Assembly (NCBI GenBank): GCA_016700175.1
Contig: CP065003.1
Coordinates: 3,730,001 to 3,794,000 of the forward strand
From: Acidobacteriota bacterium
GTDB lineage: Bacteria > Acidobacteriota > Blastocatellia > Pyrinomonadales > Pyrinomonadaceae
Direction of reading: 5' to 3'
Length of the DNA stretch: 64,000 nt
The position numbers and the translations under genes were made by a program. Each line of letters opens with the position of its first letter. Within the stretch, counting starts at the first letter, position 1. Below are positions 8,622-16,835 of the stretch, one piece after another. Under the pieces are notes generated by a model that saw only the letters and a program-made list of their open reading frames with translations, was not told the origin of the DNA and did no database searches.

Positions 8622-8760
8622 TGTAGGGGCAGGGCTTGTCCCTGCCCTTTCTTTCTTATTTTCGGCAGGGCCTGTCCCTGCTTTTTTCATACCTCGAGCG
8701 ACTTTGTTCGGGAATCGCCGGGTCTTTTTGAGTCGGGCAGGGACAAGCCCTGCCCCTACA
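8622..8760. repeat. REP-like inverted repeat cluster
   Basis: A 25-bp sequence at 8622-8646 recurs as a perfect inverted copy at 8736-8760. Each copy is itself a hairpin (GGGCAGGG, loop CTTGT, CCCTGCCC). A degenerate third unit (GGCAGGGCCTGTCCCTGC) sits between them near 8664. This layout is that of a bacterial interspersed palindromic cluster. It fills the gap between peroxiredoxin and the thioredoxin-like gene and could end the perR transcript. A related sequence (GGGCGCGGCTTGTCCCCGCC) occurs near 42336. Confidence 0.8.
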
Positions 8761-8793
8761 ATAACTCGCCAAACTGACTCAGGAGAGATCGAA

Positions 8794-9273
8794 ATGCCGA
8801 TGAAAATTGGAGAGGCGTTTCCGGGCTTCGAAGGCGCGACGGACTGGATCAACGGCACCCGCGAGGAAGCCGAAGTGCCGCCGGATGGCTCGCCGATCCT
8901 CGTGCATTTCTGGTCGATCAGCTGCGGGATCTGCAAAGAGAACTTTCCGGGGCTTAGAAAACTTCTCGCAACGTATGGATCTGCCGGTCTCAAGCCGTTC
9001 GCGGTGCACCTTCCCAGATACGAGGCGGACACGGACCTGGATGCAGTTCGCGCAGCGGCCGGTGCAAATATGATCACGGAGATCTGCGCCGTCGACAACC
9101 TCCACAAACTAAAGGACGCCTTCAAGAACGAGCAGGGCTGGGTTCCGGTCTATTATCTTTTCGACGCGGAAGGCAATTTGAAGACGCGCGCCGCGGGCGA
9201 GTTTGGTATCGGGATTCTCGGTTCGGCGCTCGAACGGATGTTCGCGGGAAGGATGAACGAGGCATCTGCTTAG
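8794..9273 (+). CDS. Thioredoxin-like (TlpA/ResA-type) protein
   Basis: About 159 residues. The start at 8794 is chosen because AGGAGA lies 7 bp upstream; the open frame reaching back to 8572 runs through the palindromic repeat. The fold is thioredoxin/AhpC-TSA with an active-site CGIC (C44, C47) in HFWSISCGICKENFPGL, and a cis-Pro region in GWVPVYYLFDAEG. No signal peptide or membrane helix is visible, so it is probably cytoplasmic. The unusual CGIC dipeptide leaves its redox direction open. It lies between the peroxide operon and the sigma/anti-sigma locus and could belong functionally to either. Confidence 0.8.
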   Translation: MPMKIGEAFPGFEGATDWINGTREEAEVPPDGSPILVHFWSISCGICKENFPGLRKLLATYGSAGLKPFAVHLPRYEADTDLDAVRAAAGANMITEICAVDNLHKLKDAFKNEQGWVPVYYLFDAEGNLKTRAAGEFGIGILGSALERMFAGRMNEASA

Positions 9274-9296
9274 TTGGCAGAAAGGCGCATAAACGT

Positions 9297-9330
9297 AGGA
9301 AAGGGCGGCACTTGTGGCCGCCCCTCTTAC
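9297..9330. terminator. Stem-loop between convergent genes
   Basis: GGGCGGC (9303-9309) pairs with GCCGCCC (9317-9323) around a 7-base loop, with partial outer pairing of ACGTA and TACGT. It lies between the convergent thioredoxin-like and anti-sigma genes. The downstream T-tract is poor (CTCTT), so a bidirectional terminator role is likely but not certain. Confidence 0.55.
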
Positions 9331-9372
9331 GTAAGTCTCAGCACTCAGTACTTAGTCCTCAGTACTTTCTTC

Positions 9373-10224
9373 TTAGACCTTCGCGATCGCCACGATCTTC
9401 TCACGCTTCGACACCACTACGCCGCCGGGTTTCTCGACCGTAACCGCGAACATTTTAGGATTGTCCACCGTCAGCTTTGCGTCGATCGGAACCGTCACTT
9501 CGCCTTGTTCGTCGATGTCGAAAACCCCTCCGTCCACGGGAGTGGCCTCGTCCTGTTTCTCGTCGAAGATCCAGAGCTGGTATTGCTCCTTCGAAGCGTC
9601 ATTCACATCGAGTCCGCGGAACGTCATATAACCCTGCTGCTGCGAATCGCTCCAGACCACTTCGCCGCCGACTTCGCCGTCTTCGGTCGGCGCCGACCAG
9701 TTCGTTCGAACCAGGTCAACGGCCGAAGCGATCAATGCCCGCTTCTTTTCAATAAGAGACGGTTCGCGTGTCGCTTCCGGGGTCGGAGTCGCCTCTGCCA
9801 CGGGCGAAGGAGTCTGCGATCTCGTCAGCCATACGTTTATGACCAACAGCGCGCAGGCCGCGAACGCGACGCCCCACCCGAGCCACTGCGAGAATGAGAA
9901 CCCCGGTTTCTGGAACTCGACCACCGCAACAGGCGCAGGATCCCTTTCGGGTTCAGTGACTGCGGTTATCGCTTGCTCCCTCGATATGATCCCTGCAGCG
10001 TCCGCTTCGATCTTCGCCCGAAGGCTCGAGGGCATCGCCTCCACTTTTCCGAGGCTGCTAAGGCTGTAAGCCGCCGCCGCCCTTTCAAAAGAAACGTCCG
10101 ATGCGAGCTCGGGAAACTGCGATTCGAGACGCTTGAGCTCCGCCTTTTCAGTCTGGTCGAGACCGAATATCGCACGGTCCGCGAGGAGTTCAAGCATCCG
10201 CTCTCTGGCGTTTTCGTTTGTCAT
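9373..10224 (-). CDS. RskA-like anti-sigma factor
   Basis: About 283 residues. The cytoplasmic N-terminus (ERMLELLADRAIFGLDQTEK, then ERAAAAYSLSSL) resembles the sigma-binding part of anti-sigma-K factors. One membrane helix follows near residues 113-131 (WLGWGVAFAACALLVINVWL). The outer domain has the RskA pattern, including GYMTFRGLDVNDASKEQYQLW and a C-terminal AVTVEKPGGVVV. It is expected to hold the adjacent ECF sigma factor at the membrane and release it after proteolysis. Its ATG overlaps the sigma stop (ATGA), so the pair is coupled. No zinc-binding HxxxCxxC motif is seen, as expected for the RskA group. Confidence 0.85.
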   Translation of the reverse strand: MTNENARERMLELLADRAIFGLDQTEKAELKRLESQFPELASDVSFERAAAAYSLSSLGKVEAMPSSLRAKIEADAAGIISREQAITAVTEPERDPAPVAVVEFQKPGFSFSQWLGWGVAFAACALLVINVWLTRSQTPSPVAEATPTPEATREPSLIEKKRALIASAVDLVRTNWSAPTEDGEVGGEVVWSDSQQQGYMTFRGLDVNDASKEQYQLWIFDEKQDEATPVDGGVFDIDEQGEVTVPIDAKLTVDNPKMFAVTVEKPGGVVVSKREKIVAIAKV

Positions 10225-10781
10225 GCCGTCACCTCCTTTCCCTGTCCGGAAGCCTTTTCGTCAAGTATCTCCCTGACCTGTATAAGCCCCCTTCTCGCGT
10301 GCGTCTTTACTGTTCCAAGAGGCATTTCGAGCGCCTCCGAGATCTCGCTGTGTGAATAGCCTTGCACGATCGAAAGCTCCAAAACCTGTCGTTGTTCCGG
10401 CCGAAGCGTGTTTATCACCTCTGCCGCCTGTCCGGCCTCGACGCTCGTCTGAAGGTCGACGCCTTCCACCCTCGCGGGCTCGTAAACCATATCCTCGAAT
10501 GAATCGATGTTCGGCTGACGAGTTACTTTCCGAAGCCGGTCGATAAGTCTTCGCCGGGCGATCATCGCGACGAATGTCGTCTCGGACGATTGGTCCTCGT
10601 CGAATCGCTCTGCGTTCTTCCAGACCTCTATAAAGATCTCCTGAACTGCGTCCTCGGCCTCGTTCTGGTTCGGGAGCATTTTTCGCGCCAACGACCATAC
10701 AAGCCCGCCGTACGTGTCCAGGCAATCCTTGACCGCGCTACTGTCGCCGCCGGCGATGCGCTGTAAAATTGTCTGACTCAC
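10221..10781 (-). CDS. ECF RNA polymerase sigma factor (SigK-like by context)
   Basis: About 186 residues from a GTG at 10781. I chose this start because AGGAAA lies 7 bp upstream and the N-terminus then begins like other ECF factors (SQTILQRIAGGDSSAVKDC). An in-frame ATG further upstream at 10883 is less likely. Region 2 is visible (YGGLVWSLARKMLPNQNEAEDAVQEIFIEVW), as is region 4 with its helix-turn-helix (SIVQGYSHSEISEALEMPLG, TVKTHARRGLIQVREIL). It directs polymerase to a small regulon, released by the RskA-like partner whose gene overlaps it. The fasciclin gene just upstream on the same strand is the natural candidate target, as for mycobacterial SigK. Confidence 0.9.
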   Translation of the reverse strand: MSQTILQRIAGGDSSAVKDCLDTYGGLVWSLARKMLPNQNEAEDAVQEIFIEVWKNAERFDEDQSSETTFVAMIARRRLIDRLRKVTRQPNIDSFEDMVYEPARVEGVDLQTSVEAGQAAEVINTLRPEQRQVLELSIVQGYSHSEISEALEMPLGTVKTHARRGLIQVREILDEKASGQGKEVTA

Positions 10782-10936
10782 TTGTGTTTCCTGAATTTCC
10801 CCTTCAAAGTCCTTGGTTTTCGCAGGTATTCCAATCTTAAACCAAGAAGCCTGTCCGGAAAAACCGGAAGCGTCGTAAAACATCTTGCAGCCACCCGTCA
10901 GGAGCCCTTTCTGTGGGCCCGAATCCGTTTTGAAAC

Positions 10937-10984
10937 AGCGATCCCGCACACCTCTAATTGTTGCCAGAAGCGCACGGGATCGCT
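10937..10984 (-). terminator. Stem-loop downstream of the fasciclin gene
   Basis: AGCGATCCCG (10937-10946) pairs perfectly with CGGGATCGCT (10975-10984). It lies 27 bp after the fasciclin stop and upstream of the sigma gene. The loop is long (28 bases) and the T-tract poor, so it may only attenuate read-through. Confidence 0.5.
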
Positions 10985-11010
10985 CTTTCGGAACAGGAAA
11001 GCGCGCTTCG

Positions 11011-11949
11011 TTAGTTCGGAAGCAGAACGCTGTCAACCACGTGGATCACTCCGTTGCTGGCTTCGACGTCGGTCTTTATGACGTTCGCCTTGTCGACCAT
11101 CACTTTGCCGTCCTTCACCTTGATCGCCACCGACTGGCCCTGGACCGTCTTGGCACTGTCGAGCTTCACTACATCGGCCGCCTTAACCTTTCCGGAGACG
11201 ACGTGGTAGGTCAGCACTTTGACCAGCATGTCCTTGTTCTCGGGCTTCAGAAGGTTCTCCACCGTTCCCGCAGGAAGCTTCTTGAACGCGTCGTCGGTCG
11301 GAGCGAAGACCGTGAACGGGCCCTTGCCCTTCAGCGTGTCGACGAGATCTGCAGCCTTCACCGCAGCTACGAGAGTGTTGAACATGTTCGTCGAAACTGC
11401 GGTGTCGACGATATCCATCTTCTGCTCGGGGATAAGGACTGTATCGATGACGTGGATCACCCCGTTGCTGGAATTGACGTCGGTCTTGATCACCTTCGCG
11501 CCGCCGACCATCACGTTGTCGCCCTTGACCTTGATCTTGACCTTCTCGCCAAGGACCGTCTTTGCGTACTTCATCTTCACTACGTCAGCCGCCATTACCT
11601 TTCCGGACACGACGTGGTACTTCAGGATGTTCGCCAGTTTCTCTTTGTTCTCGGGCTTCAGGAGCGATTCGACCGTTCCGGCCGGAAGCTTCGCAAAAGC
11701 CTCGTCGGTCGGAGCGAAAACCGTGAACGGTCCTTCACTCTTGAGCGTTTCGACAAGTCCTGCGGCCTTTACCGCCGCGACGAGCGTGTCGAACATCTTC
11801 GCCGAAACTGCGGTGTCAACTATATCCTTCTCGCTATAAGAAGCTTTGGAATAAGTGGATTTGTTCTGCGATTTGTCCGCGCTTTGCGCGAATGCGGCGA
11901 CGGGCGTAACAGCCAGCACTGCCGCGAGAAAGAATGCGAATTTTTTCAT
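11011..11949 (-). CDS. Secreted protein with two fasciclin (FAS1) domains
   Basis: 312 residues with a signal peptide (MKKFAFFLAAVLAVTPVAAFA) and a strong ribosome site (GGGAGGA, 5 bp before ATG). Two FAS1 domains lie at about residues 40-175 and 178-311. They are near-copies of each other: each has DIVDTAVS..MF.TLVAAVKAA, GPFTVFAPTD, LPAGTVE.LLKPENK, YHVVSGKV.AADVVK and SNGVIHV.D.VL. The domain family mediates adhesion or matrix contacts outside the cell; Mycobacterium MPT70 and MPT83 are single-domain examples controlled by SigK/RskA. Their strong similarity indicates a recent internal duplication. No cysteines are present. Confidence 0.93.
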   Translation of the reverse strand: MKKFAFFLAAVLAVTPVAAFAQSADKSQNKSTYSKASYSEKDIVDTAVSAKMFDTLVAAVKAAGLVETLKSEGPFTVFAPTDEAFAKLPAGTVESLLKPENKEKLANILKYHVVSGKVMAADVVKMKYAKTVLGEKVKIKVKGDNVMVGGAKVIKTDVNSSNGVIHVIDTVLIPEQKMDIVDTAVSTNMFNTLVAAVKAADLVDTLKGKGPFTVFAPTDDAFKKLPAGTVENLLKPENKDMLVKVLTYHVVSGKVKAADVVKLDSAKTVQGQSVAIKVKDGKVMVDKANVIKTDVEASNGVIHVVDSVLLPN

Positions 11950-12017
11950 TAGGTCCTCCCTTTGATCGTTCGAAATTGTTCTTGATTCTGTCGGCCGCGC
12001 TTTTCCGCCGCCATCTG

Positions 12018-12047
12018 AGAACGTTTTCGGGACGAGCTCCGGGATGG
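12018..12047 (-). promoter_or_regulatory. Candidate ECF promoter of the fasciclin gene
   Basis: Reading on the minus strand, CCATCC (12047-12042) is followed after 18 bp by CGTTCT (12023-12018), about 70 bp before the fasciclin ATG. As I recall it, CCATCC is the -35 of mycobacterial SigK promoters; the -10 only matches at its first two or three bases, and the spacer is one or two bases longer than usual. This is a suggestion from pattern and context only. Confidence 0.35.
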
Positions 12048-12059
12048 ATTCAAAAAAAA

Positions 12060-12515
12060 TCAGCGTCGGGGGAAGAATTTTGAAGCGATGAAGATCGCGA
12101 GGAGCGTAAAGGTCGTGAGTGCGGAGAGAAGGCAGAACTGGCAGAAGGCCTCGATCACGAACGCCTGCAGGTAGATAAGCCAGACGGTGAAAACCGCCAT
12201 CAACGCGACGAGCGCGCCGAAGACGTTCCAGAGCCCGCGGTTGCCGTAGAAGACGAGGAGTGCGAGGCTGAACGCCGCGAAGTACGCAAGTGCGCCGAAC
12301 ATCGCGGTCGGAATTCCGAATATTTCGGCGTACGAACTCGTGAGGACTTTTTCACAGCCCGTGATCAAACTGCAGGGAACCTCGTTCCCGGTGTAATGCT
12401 TTGCAGTGAGGTAAGCGGAATCCGCGAGACCGGCGAGCGCCGCCACGCAGGCTGATACAGGAAAGGCGGCGTGCAGCCGCCCTCCCGACGTCGATCCATT
12501 CGCGGCTCCGTTCAT
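12060..12515 (-). CDS. Vitamin K epoxide reductase (VKOR) family protein
   Basis: 151 residues, with about four membrane helices. It re-oxidises a DsbA-like partner and passes electrons to quinone, as DsbB does. Visible residues are the loop pair C48 and C54 (VPCSLITGC) and the active-site CxxC at C125 and C128 (EAFCQFCLLSAL). S60 in the TSSYAEIFGIPTA stretch is also typical of the family. Its ATG overlaps the stop of the upstream DsbA-like gene (TAATG), so enzyme and oxidant are made together. The first 15 residues are variable and could be trimmed if a later start is used. Confidence 0.92.
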   Translation of the reverse strand: MNGAANGSTSGGRLHAAFPVSACVAALAGLADSAYLTAKHYTGNEVPCSLITGCEKVLTSSYAEIFGIPTAMFGALAYFAAFSLALLVFYGNRGLWNVFGALVALMAVFTVWLIYLQAFVIEAFCQFCLLSALTTFTLLAIFIASKFFPRR

Positions 12516-13330
12516 TATTGGTTCTGGTTCGCAGGAGCTTCGGCGGGCTTATCCTCGCCTGCCGGCGCGGCGCTCTCGCTGCTTTGTTCGAATCGCGCAA
12601 GCTCCGTCTCGACCGCCTGGGCGATGATCGCCGTTTCATATCCGTTCACGGGCTTTCCGTTAACAAGGATCGAAGGCGTGCCGGTCAGGTTCAGGGCCCT
12701 TGCGCGCCGCATGTCCTCGTCCACGCGGCCTTTGGCAGCAAATCCGGCCATATCGTTCTTGAACTTTTCCACGTCGAGTCCAAGCGTCGTTGCATATTCC
12801 TCGAACAGGGGCCTCGGCTGAGGAGCGGTCGACCAGCGCGATTGATTCTGGAAAAGCAGATTCTGCATCTCCCAGAACTTGTTCTGAAATCCCGCCGCCT
12901 CCGCCGCCACGGAAGCGTCGTAAGCGTTCCGGTGGATCGTCGTCAGAGGGTAGTTGCGGAATACGAACTTGATCTTCGTACCGAAGCGGCTGACGACCTC
13001 GTTCATCCTGGGATGGACGACGGCACAGGTCGGGCATTGGAAATCGGCGAACTCTTCCACGATCACGGGGGCGCCTTCAGACCCTTTGTAATGCGCCGGT
13101 GACGCGCCAGGAGGCGCCGTAGCGTAATTCGCAAGCGGCTGTGCTGTCTGGGAGCCGGAGTTCGAGTTTCCGGCGGTATTCGTCGCGGTGTTCCCCGTCG
13201 AACGGTCTCCCGTCTGCGTGATGTAGTAGATTCCCGCGATCGTCGCGACAAAGATCAGCCCGATGATCACGAAGGGAGCCAGATTCGACTTCTTCTCGCC
13301 GGAAGCAGTGGTGTTGGTTTGATTTGCCAT
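12515..13330 (-). CDS. Membrane-anchored DsbA-like thiol oxidoreductase
   Basis: 271 residues. One membrane anchor near residues 19-37 (PFVIIGLIFVATIAGIYYI) is followed by an Asn/Thr/Ser-rich linker and a DsbA-type thioredoxin domain with active site C99-P-T-C102 (FADFQCPTCAVVHPRM). The cis-Pro is in LTGTPSILVNGKPVNG near the C-terminus, and the helical insert lies between. It should introduce disulfides into exported proteins and be recycled by the VKOR protein whose gene overlaps its stop. The C-terminal tail is Ala/Glu/Pro-rich. It lies 42 bp after dxs, separated by a terminator. Confidence 0.92.
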   Translation of the reverse strand: MANQTNTTASGEKKSNLAPFVIIGLIFVATIAGIYYITQTGDRSTGNTATNTAGNSNSGSQTAQPLANYATAPPGASPAHYKGSEGAPVIVEEFADFQCPTCAVVHPRMNEVVSRFGTKIKFVFRNYPLTTIHRNAYDASVAAEAAGFQNKFWEMQNLLFQNQSRWSTAPQPRPLFEEYATTLGLDVEKFKNDMAGFAAKGRVDEDMRRARALNLTGTPSILVNGKPVNGYETAIIAQAVETELARFEQSSESAAPAGEDKPAEAPANQNQ

Positions 13331-13339
13331 CGTTTAATA

Positions 13340-13360
13340 AAAGGGCCGGCGGCGCCGGCC
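13340..13360 (-). terminator. Rho-independent terminator of dxs
   Basis: GGCCGGC (13344-13350) and GCCGGCC (13354-13360) form a perfect 7-bp stem. On the minus strand it is followed by CCTTTTATTAAA. It lies between the dxs stop and the dsbA-like start, so dsbA-VKOR probably has its own promoter or relies on read-through. Confidence 0.7.
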
Positions 13361-13372
13361 GAAAAATATCTT

Positions 13373-15301
13373 CTATCCGACCATCTTTCGGCGCTTTCTG
13401 CCGACCTTCTTTTCCTCGAGTACATCGATGGTCTCCGTGACCTTGCTGAATATGCCGTCGGCGTCCAGACCGTACTTCGCCCTCAGAAGTTTCGCGTCGC
13501 CGTGGGTGACGATCCGGTCGGGGATTCCCATCCGCACGACCCTGACGGAATCCTGCATCGAGTTTTCTTCAAGCAGTTCGAGTACCGCGGACCCGAATCC
13601 TCCGGCGAGGTAAGCCTCTTCAACGGTGAAGATCACGCGCGCGCTCTGGGCGAGCGCGAGGATCAGCTCGGAATCAAGCGGTTTTATAAAGCGCGCGTTG
13701 ATCACTGCGGCGTCGATTCCTTCCTTTTCAAGCTGTTCGGCAGCCTCAAGAGCAGGGTAAACCATCGATCCGAGTGCCAAAAGCACTATCTCCGATCCTT
13801 CCCTGAGTATTTCCGCCTTGCCGATCTCAAGCAGTTCCGGATCGCCTTCCATCGCCACACCGACGCCCGAGCCTCTCGGGTACCGGACCGCCGCGGGGTG
13901 CGGATGCTCGATCGCCGTGTGGAGCATGTGCCGGAGCTCGTTCTCATCTTTCGGGGCCATCAAAGTGATATTCGGATAACCGCGAAGATACGCTATATCA
14001 AGCAGACCGTGATGCGTGGGGCCGTCTGGGCCCGCGATCCCGGCGCGGTCCATCGCGAACGTGACGTCCAGGTCCTGCAGGCACACGTCGTGGATGACCT
14101 GGTCGAATCCGCGCTGAAGGAATGTCGAGTAGATCGCGGCGACGGGTTTCAGGCCTTCTGTCGCCATGCCTGCGCAAAATGTGACCGCGTGCTGTTCGGC
14201 GATGCCGACATCGAATGTCCTCTCCGGAAACCGCTCGAGCGCGTGGTCGATGCCGGTTCCGTCGGGCATCGCGGCGGTCAGAGCGACGATCTTCTCGTTC
14301 TTCTCCATCAGGCCGCAGAGCGTTTCCCCGAATACCTTTGTATACGTCGGAGCCGATACCTTCGACGACTTGATCGCCTTTCCGGTGTTAATGTCGAAAG
14401 GGCCGGTCGCATGCCAGGCGTAGTAATTGTCTTCAGGCGAAGGATATCCCTTGCCTTTCTTTGTCAGCGCGTGGACGATCACCGGGCCGTCCTCGACCTT
14501 CTTCGCCGCTTCGAGCGCCCGGACCATCATCGGGACGTTGTGGCCGTCGACGTAGCCTATGTACTTGAATCCGAGTTCGTTGACCAACGCGCCCGGAAGC
14601 ACGGCGGCCGCGATGGCGTCCTTGAAGGACTTCGCAGCTCTACGAAGGCTGTGTCCGACGCCCGGCACGGCGTCAAGCGTGTCGCCGATCTCTTCCTTCA
14701 AGTGATGATAGCTTTGAGCTTCCTTTATACGGTTCAGATATCGCGTGATCGCCCCGACCGCGGGCGCGATCGACATATCGTTGTCGTTGAGGATCACGAT
14801 CAGGCGGGTCTTAAGATGCCCGGCCTGGTTCAGCGCTTCCATCGCCATTCCGCCGGCCAGCGACGAATCTCCGATCAGCGCGCAGACGTGGAAATCCTCC
14901 CCCTTCTTGTCGCGGGCGATGGCCATTCCGAGCGCGGCCGAGAGCGAGGTTGAGGCGTGTCCTGCCCCGAACGTGTCATACGGGGATTCGTCGCGTTTCA
15001 GAAACGGGCTCAAGCCACCGTACTGCTTGATCGAGCTCATCTCGTCCCGCCTTCCGGTCAGGATCTTGTGCGCGTAAGCCTGGTGGCCCACGTCCCAGAC
15101 AAGCCTGTCGCTCGGCGTGTCGAAGGCGTAATGCATCGCGACCGCAAGTTCGACAGCGCCGAGTGAGGCGCCTGTGTGTCCGCCGATCCTCGAACACGTT
15201 TCGAGGATGAACTGTCGCACCTCGTCTGCGACCTCCTGAAGATCGCTGACGGGTAGTTCGCGCAGGTCGGCGGGCGCGTTGATTTCGGATAAAAATCTCA
15301 T
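13373..15301 (-). CDS. dxs: 1-deoxy-D-xylulose-5-phosphate synthase
   Basis: 642 residues, the usual length. First enzyme of the MEP isoprenoid pathway: condenses pyruvate and glyceraldehyde 3-phosphate using thiamine diphosphate. Visible motifs are the N-terminal GGHTGASLGAVELAVAMHYAFD, the thiamine/Mg site GDSSLAGGMAMEALNQAG with N/D ligands (ILNDNDMSI), the DRAGIAGPDGPTHHGLLDIA segment, and the C-terminal transketolase domain (VFTVEEAYLAGGFGSAV). It is divergent from the LTxxQ gene across about 165 bp. No other MEP gene is adjacent. Confidence 0.98.
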   Translation of the reverse strand: MRFLSEINAPADLRELPVSDLQEVADEVRQFILETCSRIGGHTGASLGAVELAVAMHYAFDTPSDRLVWDVGHQAYAHKILTGRRDEMSSIKQYGGLSPFLKRDESPYDTFGAGHASTSLSAALGMAIARDKKGEDFHVCALIGDSSLAGGMAMEALNQAGHLKTRLIVILNDNDMSIAPAVGAITRYLNRIKEAQSYHHLKEEIGDTLDAVPGVGHSLRRAAKSFKDAIAAAVLPGALVNELGFKYIGYVDGHNVPMMVRALEAAKKVEDGPVIVHALTKKGKGYPSPEDNYYAWHATGPFDINTGKAIKSSKVSAPTYTKVFGETLCGLMEKNEKIVALTAAMPDGTGIDHALERFPERTFDVGIAEQHAVTFCAGMATEGLKPVAAIYSTFLQRGFDQVIHDVCLQDLDVTFAMDRAGIAGPDGPTHHGLLDIAYLRGYPNITLMAPKDENELRHMLHTAIEHPHPAAVRYPRGSGVGVAMEGDPELLEIGKAEILREGSEIVLLALGSMVYPALEAAEQLEKEGIDAAVINARFIKPLDSELILALAQSARVIFTVEEAYLAGGFGSAVLELLEENSMQDSVRVVRMGIPDRIVTHGDAKLLRAKYGLDADGIFSKVTETIDVLEEKKVGRKRRKMVG

Positions 15302-15466
15302 CTGTGACCTTTTCTTGTTCTGTTGCCCAAGCTTCGAATTTTACCTTGCGGGAAAATAAATGTTAAATCGGGAAATCGGGAGCTTCGATTAGTTCGGCCA
15401 AATGGCGGAAGGCCGCGTCAAAGGCGTGTAAGAAAAATCTTCAATTCATTCAAAGGAGTAAAAGTA

Positions 15467-16048
15467 ATGATATCGATCCAGAGGTTGATCAAAGGCGCAG
15501 CAGCGGTCTTCGCGCTCGCTGTCTTTAGCACGGCGGTCCTCGCACAGGATACGGCGCCGAAGACCGGCGCGGACAGGGTTGAAAAGAAAGAGCGTGTCGA
15601 GAGGCGTGCGAGGACAGAAGGAATGCGCGCGATGCGCGGCTTCCACGGCAGGCACGGGGGCGGCGGAATGATCCGGGGACTTCATAGGCTGGACCTGACG
15701 GACGCGCAGAAGTCGCAGATCGAGACGCTTGTCCAGACGCACAAGACCACGAACAAGCCTGTGATGGAAGAGATGCATTCGCTGATGACGAAGCGCCGGG
15801 AAGGGACCTTCACGGACGCCGACAAGGCGCGTGTGGAGGAGCTTAGATCAGGGATGAAGGCCTCGGGCGATCAGCTCCGCGCGACCATCCTTGGATTGCT
15901 GACCCCGGAGCAGACCCAGAAGCTTGAACAGATGAAGCTAGAGCGCCAGGAGCGCATGGAGCTGAGAAAGGAAAGAATGCTCGAGCGAAGGGAAAAGATG
16001 GAACAAAGGCTCCGCGAGAAGAAAGAAGCGAAGCCGGCGGATCAATAG
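15467..16048 (+). CDS. Periplasmic LTxxQ-motif (Spy/CpxP-like) protein
   Basis: 193 residues. The start at 15467 has AAAGGAG 8 bp upstream and gives a signal peptide (MISIQRLIKGAAAVFALAVF, cleaved after VLAQ). The mature part is highly charged and helical, with two LTxxQ motifs (LDLTDAQKSQIETL and LLTPEQTQKLEQM), the signature of CpxP/Spy periplasmic chaperones and stress-sensor proteins. A His/Gly-rich patch (GFHGRHGGGGMIRGLH) could bind metal. The C-terminal 40 residues are an Arg/Lys/Glu-rich coiled-coil tail. A chaperone or metal-stress role is inferred from the family only. Confidence 0.83.
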   Translation: MISIQRLIKGAAAVFALAVFSTAVLAQDTAPKTGADRVEKKERVERRARTEGMRAMRGFHGRHGGGGMIRGLHRLDLTDAQKSQIETLVQTHKTTNKPVMEEMHSLMTKRREGTFTDADKARVEELRSGMKASGDQLRATILGLLTPEQTQKLEQMKLERQERMELRKERMLERREKMEQRLREKKEAKPADQ

Positions 16049-16078
16049 ACAGACGGAGTTTTTCCTTCAAAAGCCTGC

Positions 16079-16113
16079 GAGGCTGCCGGGCGTTCCCGGC
16101 GGCCTCTTTTTTT
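16079..16113 (+). terminator. Rho-independent terminator of the LTxxQ gene
   Basis: GAGGCTGCCGGG (16079-16090) pairs with CCCGGCGGCCTC (16095-16106) through a 4-base loop with one G-T pair, followed by seven T. It begins 30 bp after the stop. Confidence 0.93.
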
Positions 16114-16835
16114 GGATGGCTACTTCAAGAAGATTCAACCGCAGAGCACGACTCGGAGGACTGAGACGAAAGGACTGAGGACTGAGTTTAAGAGCCGGAA
16201 CGTTTTAGAGGGCTTTATCGGGACCGTGTCTTCAGATCCATGGACATTGCGCAATGACCATTGATCAATGAGATCCGCGCCATCGGCGCCAGAAATCGGT
16301 ACCCCGAACGCCAGCGATTGTAGCAAAACAAGTTAACCGCAGAGCACGCAGAAGATCGCTGGGACCGTGTCCGAAGCCCAAGCGTCAGCGCGGGCTACCG
16401 CGGACAATCGGAACGCGGAGCGCAAGCGACGGGGGGATCAACCGCAGAGCACGCTGAGAGCATGGAGAAGAACCAGGCACGCTTCTTCTCATTGATCATT
16501 CCCAAATGAGAATTGCCCAATGAAGAGCCGCGCCGCGACGAGATGATCATTGGCCAATGCGAAATGACCATTGACCGATGAAACGCGCCATCGGCGCCCG
16601 ATGTTAAAAGCAGAGTCGGTCTCAGACGGTCTTTGGCTCCATAGGAGCCGAATGTCTGTAGCAAGATTCCCCCGTCAATAATCTGGGCTCCGGTAGGAGC
16701 CCAACAATACCATCATTTTCGCCTCCTTACGGAGACGAGATGCCGGCGCCGCCGACTTCGTATTGGCAGATCTTCAGTGACAAGATTGCTGAATGCCATT
16801 ACTTCTTAAGAACACGCTTACCTGTGCCATTACAC
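16114..16835. other. Gene-free repeat-rich spacer
   Basis: No supported gene in about 720 bp. It is built of degenerate intergenic words: AACCGCAGAGCACG at about 16138, 16336 and 16441; ATTGACCAATGA/TCATTGGCCAATG-type words near 16250 and 16545-16580; and a GGCTCCATAGGAGCC hairpin followed by AATGTCTGTAG (16636-16662), related to the hairpin repeats at 17360 and 23650. The zone looks like the edge of an accessory region. Confidence 0.6.

Noticed and set aside
8572..8793. Extending the thioredoxin-like protein upstream to 8572
   Set aside because: The extension crosses the palindromic repeat and overlaps the peroxiredoxin end; AGGAGA supports the start at 8794.
13319..14953. A 544-residue plus-strand open frame opposite dxs
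   Set aside because: It is antisense to a certain gene, low-complexity and charged, with no recognisable domain; a by-product of GC-rich codon use.
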